From contig JBHGAV010000057.1 in the NCBI GenBank assembly GCA_041946685.1, forward strand, positions 1-24,688: a stretch of 24,688 nt of DNA, written 5' to 3'. Shown in pieces: positions 1 through 6,282 of this stretch (its first letter is position 1; every line of letters starts with the position of its first letter). A program made the translations under genes and the position numbers. The notes beneath the pieces are model-generated. The model was not told where the DNA came from, did no database searches, and was given only the letters and a program-made list of their open reading frames with translations. This DNA comes from JBHGAV01 sp041946685 (GTDB lineage Bacteria; Acidobacteriota; Terriglobia; Bryobacterales; Bryobacteraceae).

Positions 1-1
1 C

Positions 2-619
2 GACGCCTTGGTCGTGGACGACAATTCTCCGGACGGCACCGGCCAACTGGCCGACGAGTTGAGCGGGAGAAGCGGCAACCGCATCTTCGTCCTCCATCGC
101 GAGCAGAAAGAGGGCCTTGGAAGGGCGTATGTGGCAGGTTTCGGGCGTGCGCTGGAGATGGGCTACGACGTCATTCTCCAGATGGACGCCGATCTGTCCC
201 ACGATCCCAGCTACATCCCCGCCTTTCTGGAGCGAATCGGGGATTGCGACCTTGTCCTGGGCTCCCGCTATGTTCACGGTATCTGCGTTGTCAACTGGGA
301 TTTCAGGCGGCTGCTGCTGAGCAAGATGGCCACCCGGTACGTTCAGATCATCACCGGGATGAGGTTCACGGACACAACCGGGGGATTCAAGTGTTGGCGT
401 GCCGAGACTCTGCGATTGGTCGGGCTCGACCGGGTCTTCTCAAACGGCTATCTGTTCCAGATCGAGATGACCTATCGCGCTTTTCGAAAGGGCCTCCGGA
501 TCGCCGAAATCCCTATCATCTTCTACGAGCGAAACCTCGGCCGCTCCAAAATGGACTGGCGAATTGTCTGGGAGGCTTTGTGGGGAGTCGTGAGACTTAG
601 GCTTTGGTCGGACAGGTGA
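2..619 (+). CDS. Polyprenol-phosphate mannose synthase-like glycosyltransferase (GT2), 5' end missing
   Basis: The reading frame is open from the window edge, so the N-terminus lies outside; the first visible residues run into LVVDDNSPDGTG, the classic nucleotide-sugar binding segment of dolichol/polyprenol-phosphate mannosyltransferases. About 50 residues later MDADLSHDP supplies the metal-binding DxD-type motif, and TDTTGGFKCWR and the late GRSKM segment are also typical of the family. The protein stops shortly after the catalytic domain, without the GtrA-like membrane domain found in many bacterial homologues. Such enzymes transfer mannose or a related sugar from its nucleotide donor to a lipid carrier at the cytoplasmic face of the membrane. 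The next gene, an FkbM methyltransferase, begins seven bases downstream, suggesting an operon for a methylated surface glycan. The sugar and acceptor cannot be told from sequence. Confidence 0.88.
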   Translation, partial: DALVVDDNSPDGTGQLADELSGRSGNRIFVLHREQKEGLGRAYVAGFGRALEMGYDVILQMDADLSHDPSYIPAFLERIGDCDLVLGSRYVHGICVVNWDFRRLLLSKMATRYVQIITGMRFTDTTGGFKCWRAETLRLVGLDRVFSNGYLFQIEMTYRAFRKGLRIAEIPIIFYERNLGRSKMDWRIVWEALWGVVRLRLWSDR

Positions 620-626
620 GCACCCT

Positions 627-1565
627 ATGCGACCTGTTTCAGTCATCAAGTACATCGGGCTGCCCATCGCTGGAGTGGCCCTCATCTATTCCCTGCTCCT
701 GTTTGCCTACCCTCCTGGGGCGGCTGGCATGCTGGCTCTGGTTGGCAGATCGCCGCAATGCGGCGTGGTGGAAGCAGTCGTGGGCGGGCACAGGCTCTAC
801 TGGAGCTACAGGGGATACTCCAAGCAGGTCAACGACGCCGCCCGGCTCGTCGGCAAGGATGCCGCGGCAGGGTTGCAGGTTGTTGAGACGTCGGAAGGCA
901 GATTCTGGGAACCGGTGGTGGAAGGCTCTGCGGTCACGGCCCAGATCGCAGAGATCAGGGCCAAATACCACGGATTGCGGGAGTCTGTCATCCGCCCCGG
1001 CGACATAGTGCTTGACTGCGGCGCCAACGTTGGTGTCTTCACCCGCGAGGCTCTAAGACGGGGAGCTCGCCTGGTGGTCGCCATCGAGCCCGCACCCGTT
1101 AACATCGAGTGTCTGAGACGCAACCTGGCTGACGAGATCTCCGCTGGGCGGGTCATCTTGTACGAGAAGGGCGTATGGGACAGAGAGGAGATGCTGCGGC
1201 TGCGGGAGAACGAATCGACCTCTGCCATGGACGGCTTCGTGAAAGGGGAGAACACTCGCGACGGGCCTTTGCTGCCGCTCACTACGATCGACAACCTCGT
1301 GCGTGAACTCAAGCTGGACCGGGTTGACTTCGTGAAGATGGACATCGAGGGAGCCGAACGCCGCGCCCTCAGGGGCGCCATGCGGACTTTGGCGCAGCGG
1401 CATCCCCGCCTTGAGATCTCCGTCAATCATCTGCCGGATGACCCCGTCGTGGTGCCGGCGATCATCAGAAGCGCCTGGTCCGGCTACGGGACCGAGTGCC
1501 TGCTCTGCTCACTGGCCCCAATGCAGTGGAAGGTGAAGGCGGATATGATCTACTTCCGTCCCTAA
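627..1565 (+). CDS. FkbM family SAM-dependent methyltransferase with N-terminal membrane anchor
   Basis: This is a 312-residue protein. Residues about 7-30 form a hydrophobic segment that looks like a membrane anchor. The methyltransferase fold follows from about residue 120: VLDCGANVGVFTREA is the SAM-binding glycine-rich motif, VVAIEPAPVN is the acidic strand-2 end, and VDFVKMDIEGAE is the signature of the FkbM family. FkbM members O-methylate sugars, polyketides or other small molecules; the neighbouring lipid-carrier glycosyltransferase makes a glycan substrate the simplest guess. The ATG at 627 is preceded by AGGTGAG around the stop codon of the upstream gene, a reasonable ribosome binding site that implies coupled translation. 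The membrane anchor is less usual for the family. The exact substrate is unknown. Confidence 0.85.
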   Translation: MRPVSVIKYIGLPIAGVALIYSLLLFAYPPGAAGMLALVGRSPQCGVVEAVVGGHRLYWSYRGYSKQVNDAARLVGKDAAAGLQVVETSEGRFWEPVVEGSAVTAQIAEIRAKYHGLRESVIRPGDIVLDCGANVGVFTREALRRGARLVVAIEPAPVNIECLRRNLADEISAGRVILYEKGVWDREEMLRLRENESTSAMDGFVKGENTRDGPLLPLTTIDNLVRELKLDRVDFVKMDIEGAERRALRGAMRTLAQRHPRLEISVNHLPDDPVVVPAIIRSAWSGYGTECLLCSLAPMQWKVKADMIYFRP

Positions 1566-1570
1566 CGCGT

Positions 1571-1873
1571 TCATCCCGCGCTCAACACCCGCGCGATCAG
1601 CGCCATGTTCCACACCACCAGCCCGGCATACCAGTAATTGATCCATCGCACCACGTGGCTCTTGTTCAGCCAGATGCAGAGGCCGCACAGAACGAAGGCC
1701 ACCACCTTCGAGAGCGCCAGCCCTACCGACGGCCCGAGGCCCATCAGGTAGCGGATGAACGGACTCGCCTCCCCCAGTCCCATCTTCATGCCGATCAGCG
1801 TCGTCATGAAGTCCAACAGTTGCAGGTAAAGGAAAACCTCGATGTATCCCCTGTCGCCTCGCGTCCACCTCAA
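1571..1873 (-). CDS. DUF5658-type small membrane protein
   Basis: The frame encodes about 100 residues with three hydrophobic stretches. The pattern LQLLDFMTT, then GEASPFIRYLMG, then a lysine in a hydrophobic helix (ALSKVVAF) matches the DUF5658 family, whose members are small polytopic proteins of unknown function. It lies directly downstream of the prepilin peptidase on the same strand and is probably cotranscribed. The start is uncertain: the frame stays open far upstream inside the peptidase gene, and no ATG precedes the conserved part. I chose the TTG at 1873, just after the peptidase stop codon, but no good Shine-Dalgarno precedes it. A shorter product starting nearer residue 16 is possible. 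No function is proposed. Confidence 0.6.
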   Translation of the reverse strand: MRWTRGDRGYIEVFLYLQLLDFMTTLIGMKMGLGEASPFIRYLMGLGPSVGLALSKVVAFVLCGLCIWLNKSHVVRWINYWYAGLVVWNMALIARVLSAG

Positions 1874-1896
1874 CGGGCGGACGGTTGGGCCAGCCC

Positions 1897-2451
1897 CTAG
1901 GCTCGCGGCGCCCAGATCCAGACTGCCACCAGAAACGAGAGCGACCCCATCGCGATGGCCAGGCCGTGCGGCATCTTCAACGACTTGGGGCTGCTCAGGT
2001 CCAACTCCTCCCTGCGTATGTATGGCGGCCGAAAGTGCGTCAGCTCGTTCAGCATGTAGCCGACGTTCCGGAGAGTCCCCCATAGCTTCCCTTTCGACAA
2101 CAGTAGTACGATGGCGACGGCGGCTCCAAGGACATTGCTCAGTACGAAGATGGCAAACCAATTCGCCGGACCGACCAGGGCGCCGACGGCTGCCATCAGC
2201 TTGACATCGCCTGCCCCCATGCCCCGCAACAAGTAGAGCGGGAAGTAGACTGCGAAGGCCAGTCCAAGTCCCATCAGCGCCGAGCGCCAATTATACTTAT
2301 CGACATCCAGGAACGAATTCAGCAGGAGGCCCGCGACCACTCCGAACAGATTCAGCCAGTTTGGAATGCGCCGGCTCCGAACATCGAACACCGCTGCGGT
2401 GACCACCAGGGCTGCAAGGACCGCTTGGAGAACGACCGGAGGAAAGCTCAT
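1897..2451 (-). CDS. A24 family prepilin peptidase (CpaA/TadV type)
   Basis: The 184-residue protein carries the two catalytic aspartates of the type IV prepilin peptidase family: D23 in FDVRSRRIPNW, just after the first membrane helix, and D82 in the GxGD motif GMGAGDVKLM. It has several membrane helices and lacks the N-terminal cysteine-rich methylase domain of full-length PilD, so it resembles the short CpaA/TadV enzymes that cleave Flp-type prepilins. No pilin or secretion genes lie in this window, so its substrate must be encoded elsewhere. A plausible promoter lies upstream at 2478-2507, and AAGGA sits just before the ATG. The hydrophilic segment around residues 125-160 is longer than in minimal CpaA proteins. 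The family call is firm; the substrate is unknown. Confidence 0.88.
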   Translation of the reverse strand: MSFPPVVLQAVLAALVVTAAVFDVRSRRIPNWLNLFGVVAGLLLNSFLDVDKYNWRSALMGLGLAFAVYFPLYLLRGMGAGDVKLMAAVGALVGPANWFAIFVLSNVLGAAVAIVLLLSKGKLWGTLRNVGYMLNELTHFRPPYIRREELDLSSPKSLKMPHGLAIAMGSLSFLVAVWIWAPRA

Positions 2452-2477
2452 GGTCCTTACAGCTTATCTCTACCGCG

Positions 2478-2507
2478 AGTATACGGTCACCTCCCCGGAA
2501 CGCTCAA
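2478..2507 (-). promoter_or_regulatory. Candidate sigma-70-type promoter for the prepilin peptidase gene
   Basis: Read on the minus strand, TTGAGC (2507-2502) and TATACT (2483-2478) are separated by 18 bases. They match the -35 consensus at four and the -10 consensus at five of six positions. The transcript would start about 20 bases before the ATG at 2451. This is pattern matching only. Confidence 0.4.
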
Positions 2508-2607
2508 CTGATCTTTTGGATGATCTTCCAGCCAGAAGGACCTACTACGCGGGACCATGCGATGCCCAGGAACCGGCCGGGTCTCGCTGCCAATGAAATC
2601 GATGAAT

Positions 2608-2685
2608 TGGTAGGCGCGGCTGGACTCGAACCAGCGACCCTCTGCTTAGAAGGCAGATGCTCTATCCTGGCTGAGCTACGCGCCC
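2608..2685 (-). tRNA. tRNA-Arg (anticodon UCU), CCA encoded
   Basis: Read on the minus strand, the segment folds into a full cloverleaf. The acceptor arms are GGGCGCG and CGCGCCT, closing with a G-U pair at position 1-72. The D arm is GCTC/GAGC. The anticodon stem TCTGC/GCAGA encloses loop CTTCTAA, so the anticodon is TCT (UCU, reading AGA/AGG arginine codons). The T arm GCTGG/CCAGC encloses TTCGAGT. The discriminator A is followed by a genomically encoded CCA (2610-2608). The length is 75 nt plus CCA, with a five-base variable loop. It lies alone between the divergently read prepilin peptidase and aminotransferase units. I saw no clear promoter or terminator. Confidence 0.95.
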
Positions 2686-2724
2686 GGGTCTCTTCTTGAT
2701 TTTACTACTGGGCCGAAGCCCCCA

Positions 2725-2753
2725 CTTGCGCTGCGCAAGCTTTCGTCTATAAT
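2725..2753 (+). promoter_or_regulatory. Candidate promoter of the aminotransferase-pckA unit with an overlapping palindrome
   Basis: TATAAT at 2748-2753 is a perfect -10 hexamer. Sixteen bases upstream is TTGCGC (2726-2731), a weak -35. The -35 lies inside a perfect 15-base inverted repeat, CTTGCGC-T-GCGCAAG, at 2725-2739. A palindrome covering the -35 is where a repressor or activator would bind, so regulated transcription is likely, though no regulator can be named. Transcription would begin near 2760, twenty bases before the small ORF at 2780. Confidence 0.5.
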
Positions 2754-2770
2754 GGTACAAACCCGTCGAG

Positions 2771-2906
2771 GAGACGCCCATGTCGAATTGTATCCGTCAA
2801 TCGGCTGGACGCCCGAGCGTCCCGCCCGATGCCACGCGTGAAACGCGGAACGATTCGACTACTACCAAGCCTAAGCGCTAAGGGCACGCCTCTCAACCGG
2901 CGTCTC
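2771..2906 (+). promoter_or_regulatory. Leader RNA with two competing pairings (candidate attenuator or RNA switch)
   Basis: The leader between the promoter and the aminotransferase contains GAGACGCC at 2771-2778, overlapping the ribosome binding site of the small ORF. It is perfectly complementary to GGCGTCTC at 2899-2906. The first five bases of the latter can instead pair locally with ACGCC at 2886-2890 around an eight-base loop. The two pairings exclude each other. The long one would hide the small-ORF ribosome binding site and bring the leader ends together. No run of Ts follows, so an intrinsic terminator is not apparent. Functional relevance is an inference. Confidence 0.3.
2780..2881 (+). 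CDS. Small ORF (33 codons) in the leader of the aminotransferase gene
   Basis: An ATG at 2780 opens 33 codons ending in TAA at 2879-2881. It is preceded by a strong Shine-Dalgarno GAGGAG (2768-2773) at six bases, better than that of the aminotransferase itself, and sits just downstream of the perfect TATAAT. The product begins MSNCIRQSAGR, is basic and hydrophilic, has no membrane segment, and resembles nothing I recognise. Its C-terminal third, RNDSTTTKPKR, is rich in Asp, Asn, Thr and Lys codons, the aspartate family of amino acids. A leader peptide that senses aspartate-family supply for a downstream aspartate aminotransferase is therefore conceivable. A free-standing small protein or a chance ORF are the alternatives. 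Confidence 0.45.
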   Translation: MSNCIRQSAGRPSVPPDATRETRNDSTTTKPKR

Positions 2907-2936
2907 TGGGAAGCGAAAACCTAAAGGAACGAAGCC

Positions 2937-4154
2937 ATGAGTCTAAGCCAACTTGCAAGGTCGATCCAAGAATCGCCCACCTTGAAGCTCAACGAAACCG
3001 CTGCGCTGCTCAGGGAGAAGGGCGAACCCGTCATTCACCTGGGGGGTGGCGAGCCGAAGAGCAAGACCCCGATGGACGCCATCCTCAGCTGCACTTCCGT
3101 GCTCAATACCGGCGACGTCAAGTACACGCCGGCCGACGGCATCCCGGCCTTGAAGAAAGCGATCATCCGCTACACGGAGGAGCACTACGGCCGGCTGGTT
3201 GCGCCCGAGAACGTCATCGTCTCCAGCGGTGCCAAGCAATCGATCATGGTGCTGCTTCACTCCATCCTCGATCCCAAGGATGAAGTCGTCTTCCCCTCGC
3301 CCTACTGGGTCAGCTACCCTGAAATGGTCAAGATCGCCGGCGGCGTGCCCGTCGTTGCTCACCCTCAGGACGGCACTTTCCAGCCGACGATCAAGGACAT
3401 CGCCGATGTTGTCGGCTCCTATACCAAGGCCATCATCCTCAACAGCCCCAACAATCCTAGCGGCGTGGTCTATTCCAAGGACTTCGTCGCCGAGATCGTG
3501 GAGTTCTGCGAGAAAAAGAGCCTCTACCTCATCATGGACGACACCTACAACCGGCTCATCTTCGACGGCCAGACTCCCACCAACTGCTACGAGTACGCCA
3601 AGGACCTGACCGAGAGCTCTAAGCTCATCGTGATCAACTGCGTTTCCAAGATGTACGCTATGACCGGATTTCGCATCGGCTGGGCCGTGGCCAACAAGGA
3701 ACTGGTTCGCGCCATGACCAACATCCAGTCGCAGGAGACCTCCGGCCCCGCGACGCCTTCCCAGTGGGCGGCTGTGGGCGCCCTGAACGGAATCCAGTCG
3801 TCCATCGAGACTCTGCGCATGACCCTGGAGAACAATCGCAACGTGCTGGTTTCCCGTCTGGAGGCCATCCCGGGCGTCAAGGTGACCAAACCGGGCGGCA
3901 CCTTCTACTGCTTCCCCGACTTCAGCGCCTATAACAAGAGCTCTCAACAACTGGCTCAGTTCCTGCTCGAAAAGGTCCGGGTGGTCACGGTGCCGGGCAA
4001 GGAATTCGGCAGGGAGGGCCATCTGCGGGTCAGCTTCTGTGGCACCGTGGGTGAAATCAAACAGGGGACCGAGCGGATCCAATGGGCGCTCGATCCTAAC
4101 TCCGCCAATGAGCTGTACATCGGCGGACGCAAGCTGGTGAGGGATTGGGCATGA
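2937..4154 (+). CDS. Class I PLP-dependent aminotransferase, probable aspartate aminotransferase
   Basis: The 405-residue protein has the fold-type I aminotransferase landmarks in order: GGGEPKSKTP near the N-terminus, YTPADGIPALKKAI, NSPNNPSGVVY, the PLP-phosphate region, and VSKMYAMTGFRIGW, where K238 is the Schiff-base lysine. The arginine in the late segment GHLRVSFC would bind the substrate alpha-carboxylate. The pattern fits the aspartate/aromatic aminotransferase subgroup (AspC/AspB of Thermus and Bacillus type). It would exchange aspartate and 2-oxoglutarate for oxaloacetate and glutamate in the cytoplasm. AAAGGA precedes the ATG by eight bases. Its stop codon overlaps the start of pckA (ATGA), so the oxaloacetate it makes may feed directly into PEP synthesis. 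Exact substrate preference, aspartate or another amino acid, cannot be fixed from sequence. Confidence 0.85.
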   Translation: MSLSQLARSIQESPTLKLNETAALLREKGEPVIHLGGGEPKSKTPMDAILSCTSVLNTGDVKYTPADGIPALKKAIIRYTEEHYGRLVAPENVIVSSGAKQSIMVLLHSILDPKDEVVFPSPYWVSYPEMVKIAGGVPVVAHPQDGTFQPTIKDIADVVGSYTKAIILNSPNNPSGVVYSKDFVAEIVEFCEKKSLYLIMDDTYNRLIFDGQTPTNCYEYAKDLTESSKLIVINCVSKMYAMTGFRIGWAVANKELVRAMTNIQSQETSGPATPSQWAAVGALNGIQSSIETLRMTLENNRNVLVSRLEAIPGVKVTKPGGTFYCFPDFSAYNKSSQQLAQFLLEKVRVVTVPGKEFGREGHLRVSFCGTVGEIKQGTERIQWALDPNSANELYIGGRKLVRDWA

Positions 4155-5800
4155 ACATCTACTACGACATCGAATCACCGGCCTGGAGGGAAGCGGGCCA
4201 GGCGGCCAGCGATTTCGGACTCAGGAACCATGGGATAGTGAATCCCCGCAAGGTTTACTGGAACCTCCCGGCCAGCGCGCTCTACGAAGAAGCGGTCTTC
4301 CGCGGCGAGGGCAGGATCGCAGAAAACGGTCCGCTCGTGGTCCTAACCGGCAAGCACACCGGCCGCTCGGCCGCCGACAAGTACATCGTGCGCGAGCAGA
4401 AGACCGAGGAGCACGTGTGGTGGGGCGAATACAACCGGCCCTACAATCCGGAGAACTTCAACGCCCTGCTGGCCCGCATGCAGGCCTTCTTCCAGGGCCG
4501 AGACGTCTTCGTGCAGGACCTGTACGCCGGCGCCGACCCCGAGAACGCCCTACCCATTCGCGTGATCACCGAGAGGGCCTTCAGCAGCCTCTTCGTCCGC
4601 ACCATGTTCCTGAAGCCGCGCAGCCTGGATGCCCAAAAGAAGCACGTGCCGGAGTTCACCATTATCTGCGCGCCATCATTCCAGGCCAACCCCTTGGTGG
4701 ACATGACCCGCACGGAGACCTTCATCATCGCCAACTTCTCCGCGCGGCTGGCCTTGATTGGCGGCTCGATGTACGGCGGCGAGATGAAGAAGACCATCTT
4801 CACGGTGTTGAACTTCCTGCTGCCGCTCGAAGGAGTCATGTCGATGCATTGTTCGGCCAACGTGGGCCCGAAAGGCGACACGGCGCTGTTCTTCGGGCTT
4901 TCCGGCACGGGCAAGACCACGCTCTCGGCCGATCCCAAGCGCCGCCTGATCGGCGACGACGAGCACGGCTGGAACGACAACGGTATCTTTAACTTCGAAG
5001 ACGGCTGCTACGCCAAGGTCATTCGCCTCTCGGCCTCGGCCGAGCCGCAGATCTATGCCTGCACGCGCCGCTTCGGCACCATCATCGAGAACGTGGTGAT
5101 GGACCCGCTCACTCGCAAGCTCGATCTGAACGACGACAGGATCACTGAAAATACCCGCGCCGTCTATCCGCTCGAGTACATCGAAAACTCCGTCCCGGAG
5201 AAAATGGCCGGGCATCCCAAGAACGTGATCCTGCTGACCTGCGACGCATCCGGCGTGATGCCTCCCATCGCGCGCCTGAGCCCCGAGCAGGCTCTCTACC
5301 ATTTCATCTCCGGCTACACGAGCAAGCTGGCTGGGACCGAAATGGGCCTGGGCATCGAGCCCGAGATCACCTTCAGCACCTGCTTCGGTGCCCCGTTCAT
5401 GGTGCACCATCCTCATGACTATGCCGAACTGCTCAGATCCAAGGTAGTCCGCCACGGCGCTACCTGCTGGCTGGTGAACACCGGATGGACGGGAGGTCCC
5501 TTTGGCATCGGCAAGCGCATCAGCATTCAGCACACGCGGGTCCTGCTGAATCAGGCCCTGGAAGGAAACCTGGCTAAGGTGAAGTTCCGCAAGGATCCCG
5601 TCTTCGGCTTCGAGGTGCCGGTGGAGTGTGAAGGCGTGCCTTCCGACATCCTTGACCCGGCTAATACGTGGGGAGATCGCGACGAGTATTTCCGGAAGTA
5701 CGACGCCCTCGCCGCGCGCTTCATTGAGAACTTCAAGCTCTTTGCCGGCGAGTGTCCCAAGGAAGTCGCCGACGCGGGACCCAAGCGGCTGAAGAGCTGA
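4151..5800 (+). CDS. pckA: Phosphoenolpyruvate carboxykinase (ATP)
   Basis: The 549-residue protein is the usual length for ATP-dependent PEP carboxykinase, which converts oxaloacetate and ATP to PEP, CO2 and ADP at the start of gluconeogenesis. Visible motifs are LTGKHTGRSAADKY near residue 60, the substrate/Mn-binding HCSANVG, the P-loop GLSGTGKTTLS at about residue 249, and GDDEHGW as the second kinase motif, followed by the TENTR segment. The NFEGGCYAK motif common in the family reads NFEDGCYAK here, a Gly-to-Asp change next to the active site. I start at ATG 4151 because it overlaps the TGA of the aminotransferase (ATGA) and has GAGGG upstream; an in-frame TTG two codons earlier is less likely. 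It is translationally coupled to the aminotransferase. Confidence 0.96.
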   Translation: MNIYYDIESPAWREAGQAASDFGLRNHGIVNPRKVYWNLPASALYEEAVFRGEGRIAENGPLVVLTGKHTGRSAADKYIVREQKTEEHVWWGEYNRPYNPENFNALLARMQAFFQGRDVFVQDLYAGADPENALPIRVITERAFSSLFVRTMFLKPRSLDAQKKHVPEFTIICAPSFQANPLVDMTRTETFIIANFSARLALIGGSMYGGEMKKTIFTVLNFLLPLEGVMSMHCSANVGPKGDTALFFGLSGTGKTTLSADPKRRLIGDDEHGWNDNGIFNFEDGCYAKVIRLSASAEPQIYACTRRFGTIIENVVMDPLTRKLDLNDDRITENTRAVYPLEYIENSVPEKMAGHPKNVILLTCDASGVMPPIARLSPEQALYHFISGYTSKLAGTEMGLGIEPEITFSTCFGAPFMVHHPHDYAELLRSKVVRHGATCWLVNTGWTGGPFGIGKRISIQHTRVLLNQALEGNLAKVKFRKDPVFGFEVPVECEGVPSDILDPANTWGDRDEYFRKYDALAARFIENFKLFAGECPKEVADAGPKRLKS

Positions 5801-5803
5801 CCA

Positions 5804-5830
5804 GGCCTCGCGCGAAGGCGCAAAGAGGCC
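5804..5830 (+). terminator. GC-rich hairpin just after pckA, possible terminator
   Basis: Four bases after the pckA stop codon, GGCCTC and GCGC pair with GCGC and GAGGCC around a GAAG loop and a three-base AAA bulge, giving a ten-pair stem. No T-run follows, so it could be a 3' stabilising hairpin or a remnant of a dispersed repeat rather than an intrinsic terminator. The GGCGCAAAG inside it recurs in inverted orientation at 6291-6299, at the end of the MFS gene. Confidence 0.4.
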
Positions 5831-5859
5831 CGGAAGGGTATACTTCGGGCGGGAGGCTC

Positions 5860-6230
5860 ATGAGGAGACGGTGGACGGTTTACCTCGCCCGCGTGCTGGC
5901 GCTGGGGTGGGCCGCGTTCTGGCTCTTCTTCTTCGTCGTGGAGTCACTGGTGTATCGCACGCCCGCGCCCGTGATGGCGTCCTGGGGGGGGTGGGGCTGC
6001 TCTTCGTGGTCCTGGCGCTGGTGCCCTGGCGCAGGGAACTGAGCGGGGGCCTTCTGCTGTTGGCAGCGGGTTTGTTGACAGGAGTGGCTTACGCCATCTG
6101 CGCGCCGCTGGGGCTCCCTCTCGCCAGTCGTGTACAAACAACCGTCTTCTTCAGCGGGCCGCCGCTGGTGGCCGGGATTCTGTTCCTACGGCACCATCGG
6201 GCGACGAAGGCCGCAGCGGCGGGCGCCTGA
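5860..6230 (+). pseudogene. Small four-helix membrane protein gene, frameshifted at a G8 run
   Basis: Two overlapping frames together encode one sensible protein. Frame one starts at ATG 5860 (MRRRWTVYLARVLALGWA...) and gives a first membrane helix, up to MASW. From there the reading must pass to the frame that ends at 6230, which supplies three further hydrophobic helices (GLLFVVLALVPW; GGLLLLAAGLLTGVAYAIC; FFSGPPLVAGILFL). The switch falls exactly at eight consecutive Gs, 5984-5991; nine or six Gs would restore one frame of about 123 codons. As it stands, translation continues from 5860 and stops at 6042. The cause may be a sequencing or assembly slip, a real mutation, or phase variation at the homopolymer. 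A TATACT -10-like box lies at 5839-5844. I do not recognise a named function. Confidence 0.7.
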
Positions 6231-6282
6231 GGAACTGATCGGGCCTTACGCCGCGGCGCCGCCGGGAATTCATGGGTTGTTC

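Noticed and set aside
1509..1868. A 119-codon minus-strand frame across the FkbM end and the DUF5658 gene
   Set aside because: It is a different frame from the DUF5658 protein, lacks membrane helices and is Arg/Gly-rich.
2943..4178. A 411-codon minus-strand frame opposite the aminotransferase
   Set aside because: It is a mirror frame of a conserved gene. It also runs into the pckA start and has no ribosome binding site.
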